Assembly (NCBI GenBank): GCA_000154345.1
Contig: DS480348.1
Location: 124,001-188,000 of the forward strand
Source of the DNA: [Clostridium] leptum DSM 753
GTDB taxonomy: Bacteria > Bacillota > Clostridia > Oscillospirales > Acutalibacteraceae
DNA: 64,000 nucleotides
Direction: 5' to 3'
The notes under the pieces were generated by a model. The model did no database searches and was not told where the DNA came from. It saw nothing but the letters and a program-made list of their open reading frames with translations. Made by a program: the position numbers and the translations under genes. This document shows positions 25,293 to 33,742 of this stretch, piece after piece. Position 1 is the first letter of the stretch, and each line of letters starts with the position of its first letter.

Positions 25293-25724
25293 ATGGCTTA
25301 TAACAAAGCCAGAGCCGAAAAGAAGTGGCTCAAATGGAAGGAAGCAGAGGAAAAGAAACTCCGGGAGCTGGGCGTGGACGAGGAAACCATCCAGCGCCTG
25401 CATACATACGACTGGGCCGAATTCAACCGAGAGCGCCGGTACCTGCAGCGGCAGGTGGAGTGGTCTCCCTATGTGGATATGATTTCGGCGCAGAACTTGG
25501 AATTGCCCGTCGAGGATGTGGAATCCCTCATGGACAGTATCGAGGATATGGAACTGCTGCGTATCCTCTCCAAGGAGGACAAGCTCACCATCCAAATCGC
25601 CTTTTTGAAGATGTCCGGCTACAACGGGTATGAAATCGCTGAGAAAACCGGCCTGACACAAAAGGCGGTCAACCTTCGCATGGTGCGCCTGAGAAAAAAA
25701 CTGAAAAAGTTTTTTGAAGCGTGA
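25293..25724 (+). CDS. Sigma-70 region 4-like regulator
   Basis: 143 residues. The C-terminal 60 residues form a sigma-70 region 4/LuxR-like helix-turn-helix (D-K-L-T-I-Q-I-A-F-L, then G-Y-E-I-A-E-K-T-G-L-T-Q-K-A-V-N-L-R-M-V-R-L-R-K-K-L). The N-terminus is highly charged and helical. No region 2, so it is probably not a stand-alone sigma factor but an ICE activator of the type found before the recombinase module. ATG 25293 follows GGAGG. An inverted repeat lies just upstream. Confidence 0.8.
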   Translation: MAYNKARAEKKWLKWKEAEEKKLRELGVDEETIQRLHTYDWAEFNRERRYLQRQVEWSPYVDMISAQNLELPVEDVESLMDSIEDMELLRILSKEDKLTIQIAFLKMSGYNGYEIAEKTGLTQKAVNLRMVRLRKKLKKFFEA

Positions 25725-26249
25725 AGCTATCGGCCCTTTTTCCTGGGCTATGGGATGAACGGGGAAAAAAGACGTTCAGCCTGTAGCTTGAAAAGTCAAT
25801 ACCAGCCATGCGGGTACGTTCCCGTCCAGGCGAGCGACGATGGAAAAAGCGCCATGACAAGCTGCGGCACAGCTGCCACTCCCCAATGGGATGGCAGCTT
25901 GTGTCGTTGCTTCGAGCGATCCCTTTTGACCGAAAAGAGGGGGCAGTTGCCCTTTTCGCCACGACCCTGGCCGGAGTATTATGATACGCATTACCGTTTG
26001 CCCACACGTCAGATGGGTTGGCCGACCCTGGGTTGTAATCAGCAAGACCCCCGGAGAGCCAGTGAACGGCTTGTAAACTGCAAGCCTGCCCCCATGGTTC
26101 CCAAGGTTGCCGGGGGGCGAGTTGCAAATACGGCACATCAGAATCAACCCTTTTATTTTTCAGATTGCCGTTGACGGCGAATCCGTGCGGCGCAGTTTTT
26201 GCTGCGCCGCATCAGTTTGCCGCCAACGCACCAAGGAGAATGTGCCGAT
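25725..26249 (+). other. 525-bp non-coding, structured region
   Basis: No convincing ORF on either strand. Features seen: a long hairpin with ACAAGCTGC (25857-25865) pairing to GCAGCTTGT (25894-25902) and inner TGCCA/TGGCA arms, extendable outward; and GCGGCGCAG/CTGCGCCGC near 26188-26211 just before the helicase gene. Similar long non-coding stretches occur at this point in related ICEs. It could carry a transfer origin or an RNA, but I cannot show either. Confidence 0.5.
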
Positions 26250-28202
26250 ATGAACATAGACCTGAAGGAGCAGGCCCATGGTGAGATCGAGCGGATCTTC
26301 CGCATCCTTCTGCCTCAAAACGGGCTGGCGGTGCGGGAAGAACAGATTGCCCTGTGCCATGCCATGCTGGACACCCTGCTCCACAATAAAATTGCCTTGT
26401 GCGATGCAGGGGTGGGGATCGGGAAAACCTACGCCTACCTGACCGCCTGCATCCTTTTGAAAAAGTTTTATCCATCCGGGCCTGCCGGTTCCCAGCCGGT
26501 GGTGGTCTCCACCTCCAGTGTGGCCCTGCAGGACGCCATCATCGGAGAGTACATCCCATTCTTATCCCGCATCTTTTTAGAAAACCATATCATCCCGAAG
26601 CCTATCCGGGCCATGGTTCGCAAGGGGAAGGAGCGGTTCGTCTGCGATGCCCGCCTCGCCCAGCGGCTGGAGGCCGTCAAGGGGAAGAACAAAAACGAGG
26701 AACAGCGGAAAGCGTTGTTCTCTCTTAATAGCAATTATGACCTGGACGCTGTCACCGGCCTGAGCGGTTTTGACCGCCGCCAGGTGTGCGTTCCGAAGGT
26801 CTGCGAGAAAACCTGCCGGCTTCGGAACAGCTGCCGCTACCATCAATATTTGAAAGAGGCCCGAAGTGCAGAGATTTTCGTCCAGATCTGCAACCACAAC
26901 TATTTGCTGGCCGATGCAGCCCATCGGCTTCAGGAGCTGCGGCCCCTTCTGAACGATTACCGGGCTTTGGTCATCGACGAGGCCCACAAGCTGCCGGATG
27001 CCGCCCGTCAGATGTACGGGCAGAGCCTGTCGGCGGAGGATTTTCATGAACTCTGTTCTCTGCTCACAAAAGAGAAGTATATCCTTGCGGCGCAGAACCT
27101 GCGGGAAAAGTTCCGGGCGCTGATGGGCGCCCTGTGCCGTGGTGAACTGCTGGAGGAAGCGCAGCGCACTGCCTTCGTGCTGACCGCAGAACGGGAGGCG
27201 GCCCTTCGGGATTGCCTCTCCCTTCTCCGGCTGCTGCAAAAGCAGCTGGCGCCCCATCTGCCACGGTGGATCCTTCACCGGCTGGGAACAACAGAGCAGG
27301 CGCTGAACCTGTTCTTCACGGGGGATCGTCGCTATATCCTTTACATCCAATACGACAGGACCGGCAGCCCCAGCCTCTGCGCCGCCAGCCGGCAGATGCC
27401 GGAGCAGCTGAACCGTGCGCTCTGGCGCAACAACATTCCCGCCATTCTCACCTCCGGCACCCTCATGGCCGGTGGCAGCTTTCACCGGACCCGGCAGCGC
27501 ATGGGGCTGTCTTCAAGCCAGCGGCTGGAGGATTTTATTGCGGAGTCCCCCTTCAACTACCAGGAAAACTGCATCCTCTACATTCCGGGGGACCTGCCGA
27601 AAACGCCAATGGGCAGCGAAATGGAGGCCAAGTGTCTGGCAGAACAGATCTGCAGGTTGGTGGACGCTACCCATGGCCACACGCTGGTGCTGTTTACTTC
27701 CTATTCCCTTATGGGCGCTGTCTACAACCAGGTGAAGGGCCGGATGGCCTTCCCGCTGATGGAGGTCTGGCGGCATTCCCAGAATGTCATCCATCGCTTC
27801 AAGCAGGCTCAAAACGCTGTGCTGTTCGCAGCGGGCTCCTGCTGGGAAGGGGTGGACTTTCCCGGAGATATGGTGTCGTCGCTGATCATTGTGCGGCTGC
27901 CTTTCCCCGTCCCGGACCCACTGAGCGAAGCGGAACGGGAGCAGTACCCCACCTTGCAGGATTACATTAAAACTGTGGTGATACCCGATATGCAGGTAAA
28001 ACTCCGCCAGGGGTTTGGCCGTGCCATCCGCACGGAAACCGACACTTGCGTGGTCAGCATCCTGGACCACCGTGCCGCCCCCGGAGAGCGATACCATAAA
28101 GCTGTGCTGGAAACCCTGCCACCGATCCGCATCACTGCCAAAATAGAAGATGTGGAGGACTTCATCCGGGCGAAGAAAGGCCCGGATTATTTTATGCCAT
28201 AA
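26250..28202 (+). CDS. DinG/XPD-like DNA helicase
   Basis: 650 residues. Walker A A-G-V-G-I-G-K-T (53-60), DEAH box at 243-246, motif V/VI phrases G-S-C-W-E-G-V-D-F and Q-G-F-G-R-A-I-R. Four cysteines (C180, C185, C189, C195) between motifs I and II fit the iron-sulfur domain of DinG/XPD 5'-3' helicases. Probably unwinds DNA in ICE transfer or replication. ATG 26250 follows AAGGAGA; the frame is open further up to 26199. It is 14 bp upstream of the small resolvase-like gene. Confidence 0.9.
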   Translation: MNIDLKEQAHGEIERIFRILLPQNGLAVREEQIALCHAMLDTLLHNKIALCDAGVGIGKTYAYLTACILLKKFYPSGPAGSQPVVVSTSSVALQDAIIGEYIPFLSRIFLENHIIPKPIRAMVRKGKERFVCDARLAQRLEAVKGKNKNEEQRKALFSLNSNYDLDAVTGLSGFDRRQVCVPKVCEKTCRLRNSCRYHQYLKEARSAEIFVQICNHNYLLADAAHRLQELRPLLNDYRALVIDEAHKLPDAARQMYGQSLSAEDFHELCSLLTKEKYILAAQNLREKFRALMGALCRGELLEEAQRTAFVLTAEREAALRDCLSLLRLLQKQLAPHLPRWILHRLGTTEQALNLFFTGDRRYILYIQYDRTGSPSLCAASRQMPEQLNRALWRNNIPAILTSGTLMAGGSFHRTRQRMGLSSSQRLEDFIAESPFNYQENCILYIPGDLPKTPMGSEMEAKCLAEQICRLVDATHGHTLVLFTSYSLMGAVYNQVKGRMAFPLMEVWRHSQNVIHRFKQAQNAVLFAAGSCWEGVDFPGDMVSSLIIVRLPFPVPDPLSEAEREQYPTLQDYIKTVVIPDMQVKLRQGFGRAIRTETDTCVVSILDHRAAPGERYHKAVLETLPPIRITAKIEDVEDFIRAKKGPDYFMP

Positions 28203-28216
28203 AGGAGTTGCCATAG

Positions 28217-28654
28217 ATGGACAAGAAAAATATGAAGGTGGCAGTTTATTTCCGAACAGCCACTGTGCCAATAGAGCAAAAAGTCTGGCTCTATGCCAGT
28301 TCCAAGAGTTCCGAGCAAGCAGAGTGGAGAGATTTGAGCGTAGAAGCCATGAAACATACGGCCCGTCAAAATGGCCTTGTGGTTGCCGGGGTTTCCACTG
28401 ACTCCAGCAGGCAGCTGCCGCCCATGGAGCGGCCCGGCGTTCAGGAAATGCTGGCGGCTATCCGAGAAGGACAGGTGGGTGCGGTGATGATGCCCAGCCT
28501 CCGTCATCTTGGCCGGGAGCTCGATGCGATCCTCCCTGTGTTAGCCGAATTTCAAAAACAGAAGGTACACATCCACGCCAAAGACGCCTCTGCGCTTTCC
28601 CTTCCTCTGTTTCCAAAGCCGCCCTCAAAGGGGAAAGGGGGCGACGCACGATGA
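28217..28654 (+). CDS. Small resolvase-domain-like protein
   Basis: 145 residues resembling only the N-terminal catalytic domain of serine recombinases (M-E-R-P-G-V-Q-E-M-L-A-A-I-R-E-G and P-S-L-R-H-L-G-R-E-L-D). The active-site strand reads W-L-Y-A-S-S-K, so the usual Arg before the nucleophile segment (Y-x-R-V-S) is missing; recombination by itself is doubtful. It may act as an accessory or regulator of the large recombinases. ATG 28217 has AAAGGAG; the gene overlaps the next by an ATGA junction. Confidence 0.7.
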   Translation: MDKKNMKVAVYFRTATVPIEQKVWLYASSKSSEQAEWRDLSVEAMKHTARQNGLVVAGVSTDSSRQLPPMERPGVQEMLAAIREGQVGAVMMPSLRHLGRELDAILPVLAEFQKQKVHIHAKDASALSLPLFPKPPSKGKGGDAR

Positions 28655-29053
28655 GTTTTCCCTATGCAGACCGCCCCATGTGGCTATACAGCCGTAGCAG
28701 CGACAAGCATCTGAAGGTGCTGTTCCAGCAGATGCAAAACCTGCTGGATGAAGCGGAGCGCAGAGCATACGCTGTCGCAGGATATGGGTTCCGGCAAGAG
28801 CATGGCCAGAATGGGCCTGAAGCAGATGATGCGGGCCGTGAAAGACGGCCTCGCCCAAGCTGTCCTTGTGCAGAACCTCACCCGCCTAAGCCATGACCCC
28901 GCTATCCTTATGAAGATATTGGAGTTCCTACAGGATCACAATGCGGTGCTGATCACCACCGAAAGCGACCTGCGGTATGAACTCTACATCAAAGGGCTGG
29001 AACAACATTTTCTCAGGAGAGCCGCCCAAAAAGGGCTCCGGCTTCCATGGTGA
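28651..29053 (+). pseudogene. Second small resolvase-like gene, frameshifted
   Basis: Starts M-S-F-P-Y-A-D-R-P-M-W-L-Y-S-R-S-S, a resolvase active-site strand with Arg and Ser present. It then leaves the family after A-Y-A-V-A-G. The expected continuation (S-Q-D-M-G-S-G-K-S-M-A-R-M-G-L-K-Q-M-M, then Q-N-L-T-R-L-S-H-D) is in another frame and runs to 29053. The shift lies near 28768-28776. The undamaged product would be about 133 residues. It overlaps the preceding gene (ATGA). Confidence 0.7.
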
Positions 29054-29060
29054 ACCTACC

Positions 29061-29240
29061 ATGGATCCTGCTTTTACTCCGGCGCTTCCGGACGAAAAGG
29101 TGATCAGGGAAATTAAATACTTTGTGCTGTTTTCCATGCTGAAGAAGCTGATGGAGCAGGGGAAAATCACAGCAGAATACTGTCAGCAAGCCAATGTTGC
29201 TATTGCCGAAAAGTACGGAGTCTCTGAGTTCAGTATTTAG
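29061..29240 (+). CDS. Small SHOCT-like protein
   Basis: 59 residues. The end reads K-L-M-E-Q-G-K-I-T-A-E-Y-C-Q-Q-A-N-V-A-I-A-E-K-Y-G-V split over two helices, like the SHOCT motif found in small proteins next to ICE recombinases. ATG 29061 is preferred to the earlier in-frame ATG 28977, which would overlap the broken resolvase. Function unknown. Confidence 0.62.
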   Translation: MDPAFTPALPDEKVIREIKYFVLFSMLKKLMEQGKITAEYCQQANVAIAEKYGVSEFSI

Positions 29241-29326
29241 TGGTTGTCGTAATAGCTATCCCATGCCGGTTGTGGTAGTGTTGGGTGTGACAAAAAAGAT
29301 GTCCAGCCGGAAAGGGGGTGGCAGAG

Positions 29327-30871
29327 ATGCCGCAGGTCAGAGTGATTCAACCTATCTCAGAGCAAGCCAAAAAGCTGCGGGTTGCCGCTTATGCCCGTGT
29401 CAGCAGCGATTCAGCCGACCAGCTGAATTCCTTTGCCACCCAGGTAGCTTATTACACCGACTTCATCCAATCCAAAGACGAATGGGAGTTTGCCGGCCTT
29501 TATGCCGACGAAGCGGTTTCCGGCACCACAGCCGACAAGCGGGACGATTTTCAACGCCTGCTTGCCGACTGCCGTGCCGGGAAAATAGACCGTATCCTTG
29601 TGAAATCCATCTCCCGGTTTGCACGAAACACTCTCGACTGCCTTCAGACCGTGCGAGAACTCAAGCAGCTTGGCGTGGCGGTGGAATTTGAAAAAGAGGG
29701 CATTGACACTGGAAACATGGGCAGCGAAATGCTGCTGAGTATTTTGGGCTCTGCCGCCCAGGAAGAATCCCTCTCCATATCGAAGAACCTGAAATGGAGT
29801 TACCGGCGCCGGATGAAATCCGGCGATTTTATTACATCCAAGGATCTGCTGGGCTATTTCTTCAAAAACAACACGCTTGTACCTAATCCCAAGGAGGTTC
29901 CCATTGTCGAATATATTTTTAATAGCTATCTGTCTGGAAAAGGGACAGATGAAATCGCAGACGAATTAAATGCGGCGAATCTAAAGACAGATAAGAAACC
30001 ATCGGGCAGATGGCATTCTACAATGATTCGATATATCCTGTCTAATGAAAAATACATCGGTGACTCATTGGTTCAAAAGAGATATACTCCTGAGGACTTA
30101 CCACTCCGGCAAAAAAGGAACAATGGCGAACTATCGCAATACTATATTCAGAATTCGCATCCGGCCATTATTTCAAGAGAAACATTTGAGGCCGTTCAAC
30201 AGCTGCTAAATCGAAGGAGGAAACGGCATCCTCCATCGGTGGAAATGCAGCAGACTCCTTTAAGGAGTACAATGCAGTGTGCGCTTTGCGGCTCTTATTT
30301 TCACAAACATAAAAGTAACGGAGAGAATTTCTGGTTCTGTGCGTTACACAGAAAATCCAAGGATTTATGCCCCATGCCAAATATTCGTGAGCAGGAAATC
30401 CTGATGGCTTTCCTATCTATGTACAACAAGCTCTTAGACAATATAGATATCCTTAGCACTATGATGAACCAGTTGCTGGAGTTACAGGCGAAGTCCGTTT
30501 GTAGCCGGCCAGACATAATGGATTTAAACGAAAAAATTTCAGAATTAGTCACGCAGAATCACTCGCTCTCAAGGTTACAAGCCAAAGGGTGCATTGATTC
30601 TGCTATTTTTATTGAACGGAGCAATCGAAACAACAAACTAATCGAGGAATTGCGTCAAGAACTGCGCCAGCGTCAGGAGCCGGACGATACCAGCAGCGCC
30701 ATCGAAGGAACTCGCCTGTTGCTTGACTTGCTGGAAGGGGCAAAACCTATGCTGGAATTTGACCCTTCCGTCTTTCAGAGCATGGTAAAACAGATCACAG
30801 TTTATCAGGAAAAGCTCTGCTTTCAACTTGCCAACGGGCTGGTTCTCGAGGAAAGGAGGGCCCAATCGTGA
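29327..30871 (+). CDS. Large serine recombinase 1
   Basis: 514 residues. Resolvase domain with nucleophile S26 in A-A-Y-A-R-V-S-S-D-S, D-E-A-V-S-G-T, and K-S-I-S-R-F-A-R-N. Then the recombinase domain, a zinc-ribbon-like part (C-A-L-C-G, C-A-L-H, C-P-M) and a coiled coil. Large serine recombinases integrate and excise elements at att sites. ATG 29327 is 7 bp after AAAGGGGG. The stop overlaps the start of the next recombinase gene (GTGA at 30868). First of three in a row. Confidence 0.92.
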   Translation: MPQVRVIQPISEQAKKLRVAAYARVSSDSADQLNSFATQVAYYTDFIQSKDEWEFAGLYADEAVSGTTADKRDDFQRLLADCRAGKIDRILVKSISRFARNTLDCLQTVRELKQLGVAVEFEKEGIDTGNMGSEMLLSILGSAAQEESLSISKNLKWSYRRRMKSGDFITSKDLLGYFFKNNTLVPNPKEVPIVEYIFNSYLSGKGTDEIADELNAANLKTDKKPSGRWHSTMIRYILSNEKYIGDSLVQKRYTPEDLPLRQKRNNGELSQYYIQNSHPAIISRETFEAVQQLLNRRRKRHPPSVEMQQTPLRSTMQCALCGSYFHKHKSNGENFWFCALHRKSKDLCPMPNIREQEILMAFLSMYNKLLDNIDILSTMMNQLLELQAKSVCSRPDIMDLNEKISELVTQNHSLSRLQAKGCIDSAIFIERSNRNNKLIEELRQELRQRQEPDDTSSAIEGTRLLLDLLEGAKPMLEFDPSVFQSMVKQITVYQEKLCFQLANGLVLEERRAQS

Positions 30872-31698
30872 AAAAGATCCGATACTTTCCCTTCGGGTAT
30901 CACATGGTGAATGGAAAGATTGTAACCCGTCCAGAGGAAAATGCTCTGCTTCAGGAGTTATTTTCTGACTACTTAAACGGTGCCTCGCTTCAGCAATTGG
31001 CTGATTACGCAGAAGGAACCGGGATTCGCTTCCGGGAAAACACCGAGCATTGGAACAAAAATATGATTGCAAGGATGCTGGATGATGAGCGATATTGGAA
31101 TGCCGGAGATTTTCCTCCAATCATCAGCAAGGAGATGGGGTCAGCTATTACTTCTATGAGAAAACAGAAGGCAACTACCTACTCTTCCATCATATTCATA
31201 CAGAAAAAGTTGGTCTGCTGTAGTTGTGGAGAAAAATTGAGACGAATCAAACTAAAATCATCCCGAATCCATTGGACTTGCAAAAAGTGTGGCACACCGT
31301 TCTGTCTGACAACCGACTATGATTTGCTGCAAGCCGTAACAGATAAATTGCTTATGTGCTGCCATAAGCCGAAGATTGCGGGGCGAAATCCTACAACCAA
31401 TAACAGCCTGTCTATACAGGCAGCCCGCTTGACCAACGAAATCAATCAAGCAATGAATAAGCGGGAGGTGGATCCGAATGAGCTGCTCCCTCTCATTCTT
31501 GAGTGTGCCGCTGAAAAATACAAAACCTGCTCCATCAAGGAAGCAGACCATCTGACCATTACCCTGAAAGCTCTCTTTCAGGCACACAGCAATGACACGA
31601 CCCTGGATCGGGAACTTTTTGAGAGGGCTGTGAAACAGGTGATTTTGCAGCCGGACGCATCTGTACAGTTTCGCCTGCTGAACGATATCGTGGTTTGA
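30868..31698 (+). CDS. Recombinase lacking the catalytic domain
   Basis: 276 residues beginning directly in the recombinase (DNA-binding) domain (F-G-Y-H-M-V-N-G-K-I-V, then L-F-S-D-Y-L-N-G-A-S-L). A zinc ribbon (C-C-S-C-G and C-K-K-C-G) and a C-terminal helical region follow. There is no resolvase domain and no nucleophile serine, so it can bind DNA but not cut. The position between two catalytic recombinases and the GTGA overlap argue for a designed accessory subunit rather than a truncation. Confidence 0.82.
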   Translation: MKKIRYFPFGYHMVNGKIVTRPEENALLQELFSDYLNGASLQQLADYAEGTGIRFRENTEHWNKNMIARMLDDERYWNAGDFPPIISKEMGSAITSMRKQKATTYSSIIFIQKKLVCCSCGEKLRRIKLKSSRIHWTCKKCGTPFCLTTDYDLLQAVTDKLLMCCHKPKIAGRNPTTNNSLSIQAARLTNEINQAMNKREVDPNELLPLILECAAEKYKTCSIKEADHLTITLKALFQAHSNDTTLDRELFERAVKQVILQPDASVQFRLLNDIVV

Positions 31699-31711
31699 AA
31701 GGAGAACCGCC

Positions 31712-33319
31712 ATGGTACAAAAAACAGTTACAGAAATCCCTGCGAACCCCCTGATGGGTGACCTTCGAAAGCGAAAACGGAAACTGCGGGTGGCCGCCTA
31801 CTGTAGGGTCAGCACCGAGGAAGAAGAACAGCAGAACAGCTTTGAGGTGCAGGTGGCCTATTACACGGATAAAATCACCCATCATGAGGGCTGGCAGCTG
31901 GCCGGGATTTTTGCGGACGATGGAATCTCAGGCGTCAGCACCAAGAAAAGAGATCAATTTAATAAAATGATTGAATTGTGCCGGAAGAAGAAAATCGACC
32001 TTATCCTGACAAAATCCATTTCTCGCTTTGCCCGTAACACCCTGGACTGCATCAAGCACGTGCGGATCCTCAAAAGTTGGGGCATTCCGGTCATATTTGA
32101 GAAAGAAAACATCGACACCTCGAATATGAACAGCGAGATGATCCTCACCTGCCTGAGTTCCTTCGCCCAGGCCGAGAGCGAATCTATCAGCGGCAACGTG
32201 ACCAAGGGCATCCGCATGGGCTACCGGCAGGGCCGGTTCAGTTTCCGATATAAAAACTTCCTGGGCTATCGCAAAGGGCCGGATGGTGAGCCGAAAATTG
32301 TGCCTGAAGAAGCGAAGATCATCCGGCTGATCGCTCAGAATTACTTAAATGGCGATAGCCTGCGTACCATAAAGGAAACCTTGGAGAGCATGGGCGTTCC
32401 AACCGCCACCGGCAATCAAAACTGGAGCACGGAAGCCATCCAACGCATCCTGCAGAATGAGAAGTACATGGGTGACGTCCTGCTGCAGAAAACCTACACG
32501 GCAGATTTCATTGAAGGCAAGGTCAAGAAGAACAATGGAGAACTCCCACAGTACTACATCAAGGACAATCATCCGGCCATCATTCCAAGGGAAATGTTTT
32601 ACCAAATCCAAGAGGAAATCGCCCGTAGGAAAAGTAAAAAGCCCGCCAATGCCAAGAAAGCCAAGACCAATCGTGGCCGGTTTACCAGCAAATACGCCCT
32701 TTCAGAAAGACTTGTCTGCGGGAACTGCGGCTGTTATTTCCGAAGGGTGACATGGAGCATCCATGGGCGGAAGCAAATCGTCTGGCGATGCATCAACCGG
32801 CTGGAATGTGGGCCAAAGGCTTGCAAGGACTCCCCCAGCCTCAAGGAAGATGAACTCTATTCCGCTATCCTGAAAGCCATTCGTTCCCTGGTTCAAGGCC
32901 ACCAGGAAGAAATGGCCGCCACCCTGCAGGAAGCACTTATACATTGCATCGGTAGAGAAAATGCCGCTATCAATCCCCTTGTGATAGAAAACAGGCTCCA
33001 TGAACTGGATAAGGACTTGGATCGGCTGCTTACGATGGATGGGAGTGAAATCGTGGATCTGCGGATCAAGCAAATCAGCGACGAAATGCTCCAGCTGAGA
33101 CAAATGAAAAAACGTGCGGAACTGGATGCCCAGCAGGATATGGGTCGAGAAAACAAAGCCAAGGAAATCATGGCCTTCATCTCCGCAGAATATCTCGACC
33201 TTACGGAGTATTCCGACACCCTGGTTTACCGGGTGATCGAACGAGTGACCGTCCTCTCCAAAGAAGAGATCCGCATCCGCTTCGTCGGTGGGTTTGAAAT
33301 TACCCAGCCCCTTCACTGA
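31712..33319 (+). CDS. Large serine recombinase 2
   Basis: 535 residues. Catalytic S34 in A-A-Y-C-R-V-S-T-E-E, then D-D-G-I-S-G-V and K-S-I-S-R-F-A-R-N. Recombinase domain, zinc ribbon (C-G-N-C-G-C and C-I-N-R) and a coiled-coil C-terminus. Full length. Last ICE gene; the hairpin repeat at 33320-33380 follows directly after its stop. The order catalytic/non-catalytic/catalytic suggests a multi-subunit integrase. Intact. Confidence 0.93.
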   Translation: MVQKTVTEIPANPLMGDLRKRKRKLRVAAYCRVSTEEEEQQNSFEVQVAYYTDKITHHEGWQLAGIFADDGISGVSTKKRDQFNKMIELCRKKKIDLILTKSISRFARNTLDCIKHVRILKSWGIPVIFEKENIDTSNMNSEMILTCLSSFAQAESESISGNVTKGIRMGYRQGRFSFRYKNFLGYRKGPDGEPKIVPEEAKIIRLIAQNYLNGDSLRTIKETLESMGVPTATGNQNWSTEAIQRILQNEKYMGDVLLQKTYTADFIEGKVKKNNGELPQYYIKDNHPAIIPREMFYQIQEEIARRKSKKPANAKKAKTNRGRFTSKYALSERLVCGNCGCYFRRVTWSIHGRKQIVWRCINRLECGPKACKDSPSLKEDELYSAILKAIRSLVQGHQEEMAATLQEALIHCIGRENAAINPLVIENRLHELDKDLDRLLTMDGSEIVDLRIKQISDEMLQLRQMKKRAELDAQQDMGRENKAKEIMAFISAEYLDLTEYSDTLVYRVIERVTVLSKEEIRIRFVGGFEITQPLH

Positions 33320-33380
33320 GAAGCAGGCACAGAGAAATGCTGGTAGCTTGGCGCTGCCGGTGTCTCTCTGTGCCTGCTTC
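33320..33380. repeat. Hairpin repeat, copy A (ICE right end)
   Basis: A perfect 15-bp inverted repeat GAAGCAGGCACAGAG / CTCTGTGCCTGCTTC encloses GCTTGGCGCTGCCGG. It starts right after the last recombinase stop. A related copy (B) is at 38763-38824. It can act as a terminator (T-rich after the stem). Confidence 0.75.
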
Positions 33381-33440
33381 TTTCTATATTGAGAGTATGT
33401 CATGAAATAACCGCATACGTGAGAATTTTGGTATAACCCC

Positions 33441-33469
33441 TTGCTTTTTGCTATAGCAAATGCTATAAA
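33441..33469 (+). promoter_or_regulatory. Promoter with GCTATAGC operator
   Basis: TTGCTT (33441-33446) and TATAAA (33464-33469) are spaced 17 bp. The palindrome GCTATAGC (33450-33457) and TGCTATA (33461-33467) lie within. GCTATAGCAAA recurs at 33695-33705, between the XRE gene and the AAA ATPase gene. Confidence 0.6.
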
Positions 33470-33488
33470 TATATAAGGGGGTGTTACC

Positions 33489-33701
33489 GTGACATTTGAT
33501 GAACTGTTAAAAGCAATCCGCACGGAATTGAATTTAACGCAAGAACAATTCGCCCGAGAATTAAATGTAAGTTTTTCAACTTTAAGTCGTTGGGAAAATG
33601 GTCATACTGCCCCCAGTCGGTTGGCTAAGATGAGCCTTTTGGAGTTTTGCAGTAAGCAGAGTTTATCCAGCGTTTTGAAAGAATACCTTGAGAAGCTATA
33701 G
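33489..33701 (+). CDS. Small XRE-family regulator
   Basis: 70 residues, essentially a single Cro/CI helix-turn-helix (T-Q-E-Q-F-A-R-E-L-N-V-S-F-S-T-L-S-R-W-E). GTG 33489 is preceded by AAGGGGGTG. Its promoter and the space before the AAA gene both contain GCTATAGCAAA, so it likely controls itself and the downstream AAA/S8 pair. AT-rich, unlike the ICE genes to the left. Confidence 0.8.
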   Translation: MTFDELLKAIRTELNLTQEQFARELNVSFSTLSRWENGHTAPSRLAKMSLLEFCSKQSLSSVLKEYLEKL

Positions 33702-33742
33702 CAAACTCCATTTCCAACACACAATTTGGAGGGAATCTATTT

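Noticed and set aside
1..33380. Prophage
   Set aside because: No capsid, terminase, tail or lysis genes; relaxase, VirD4, VirB4 and PrgI show a conjugative element.
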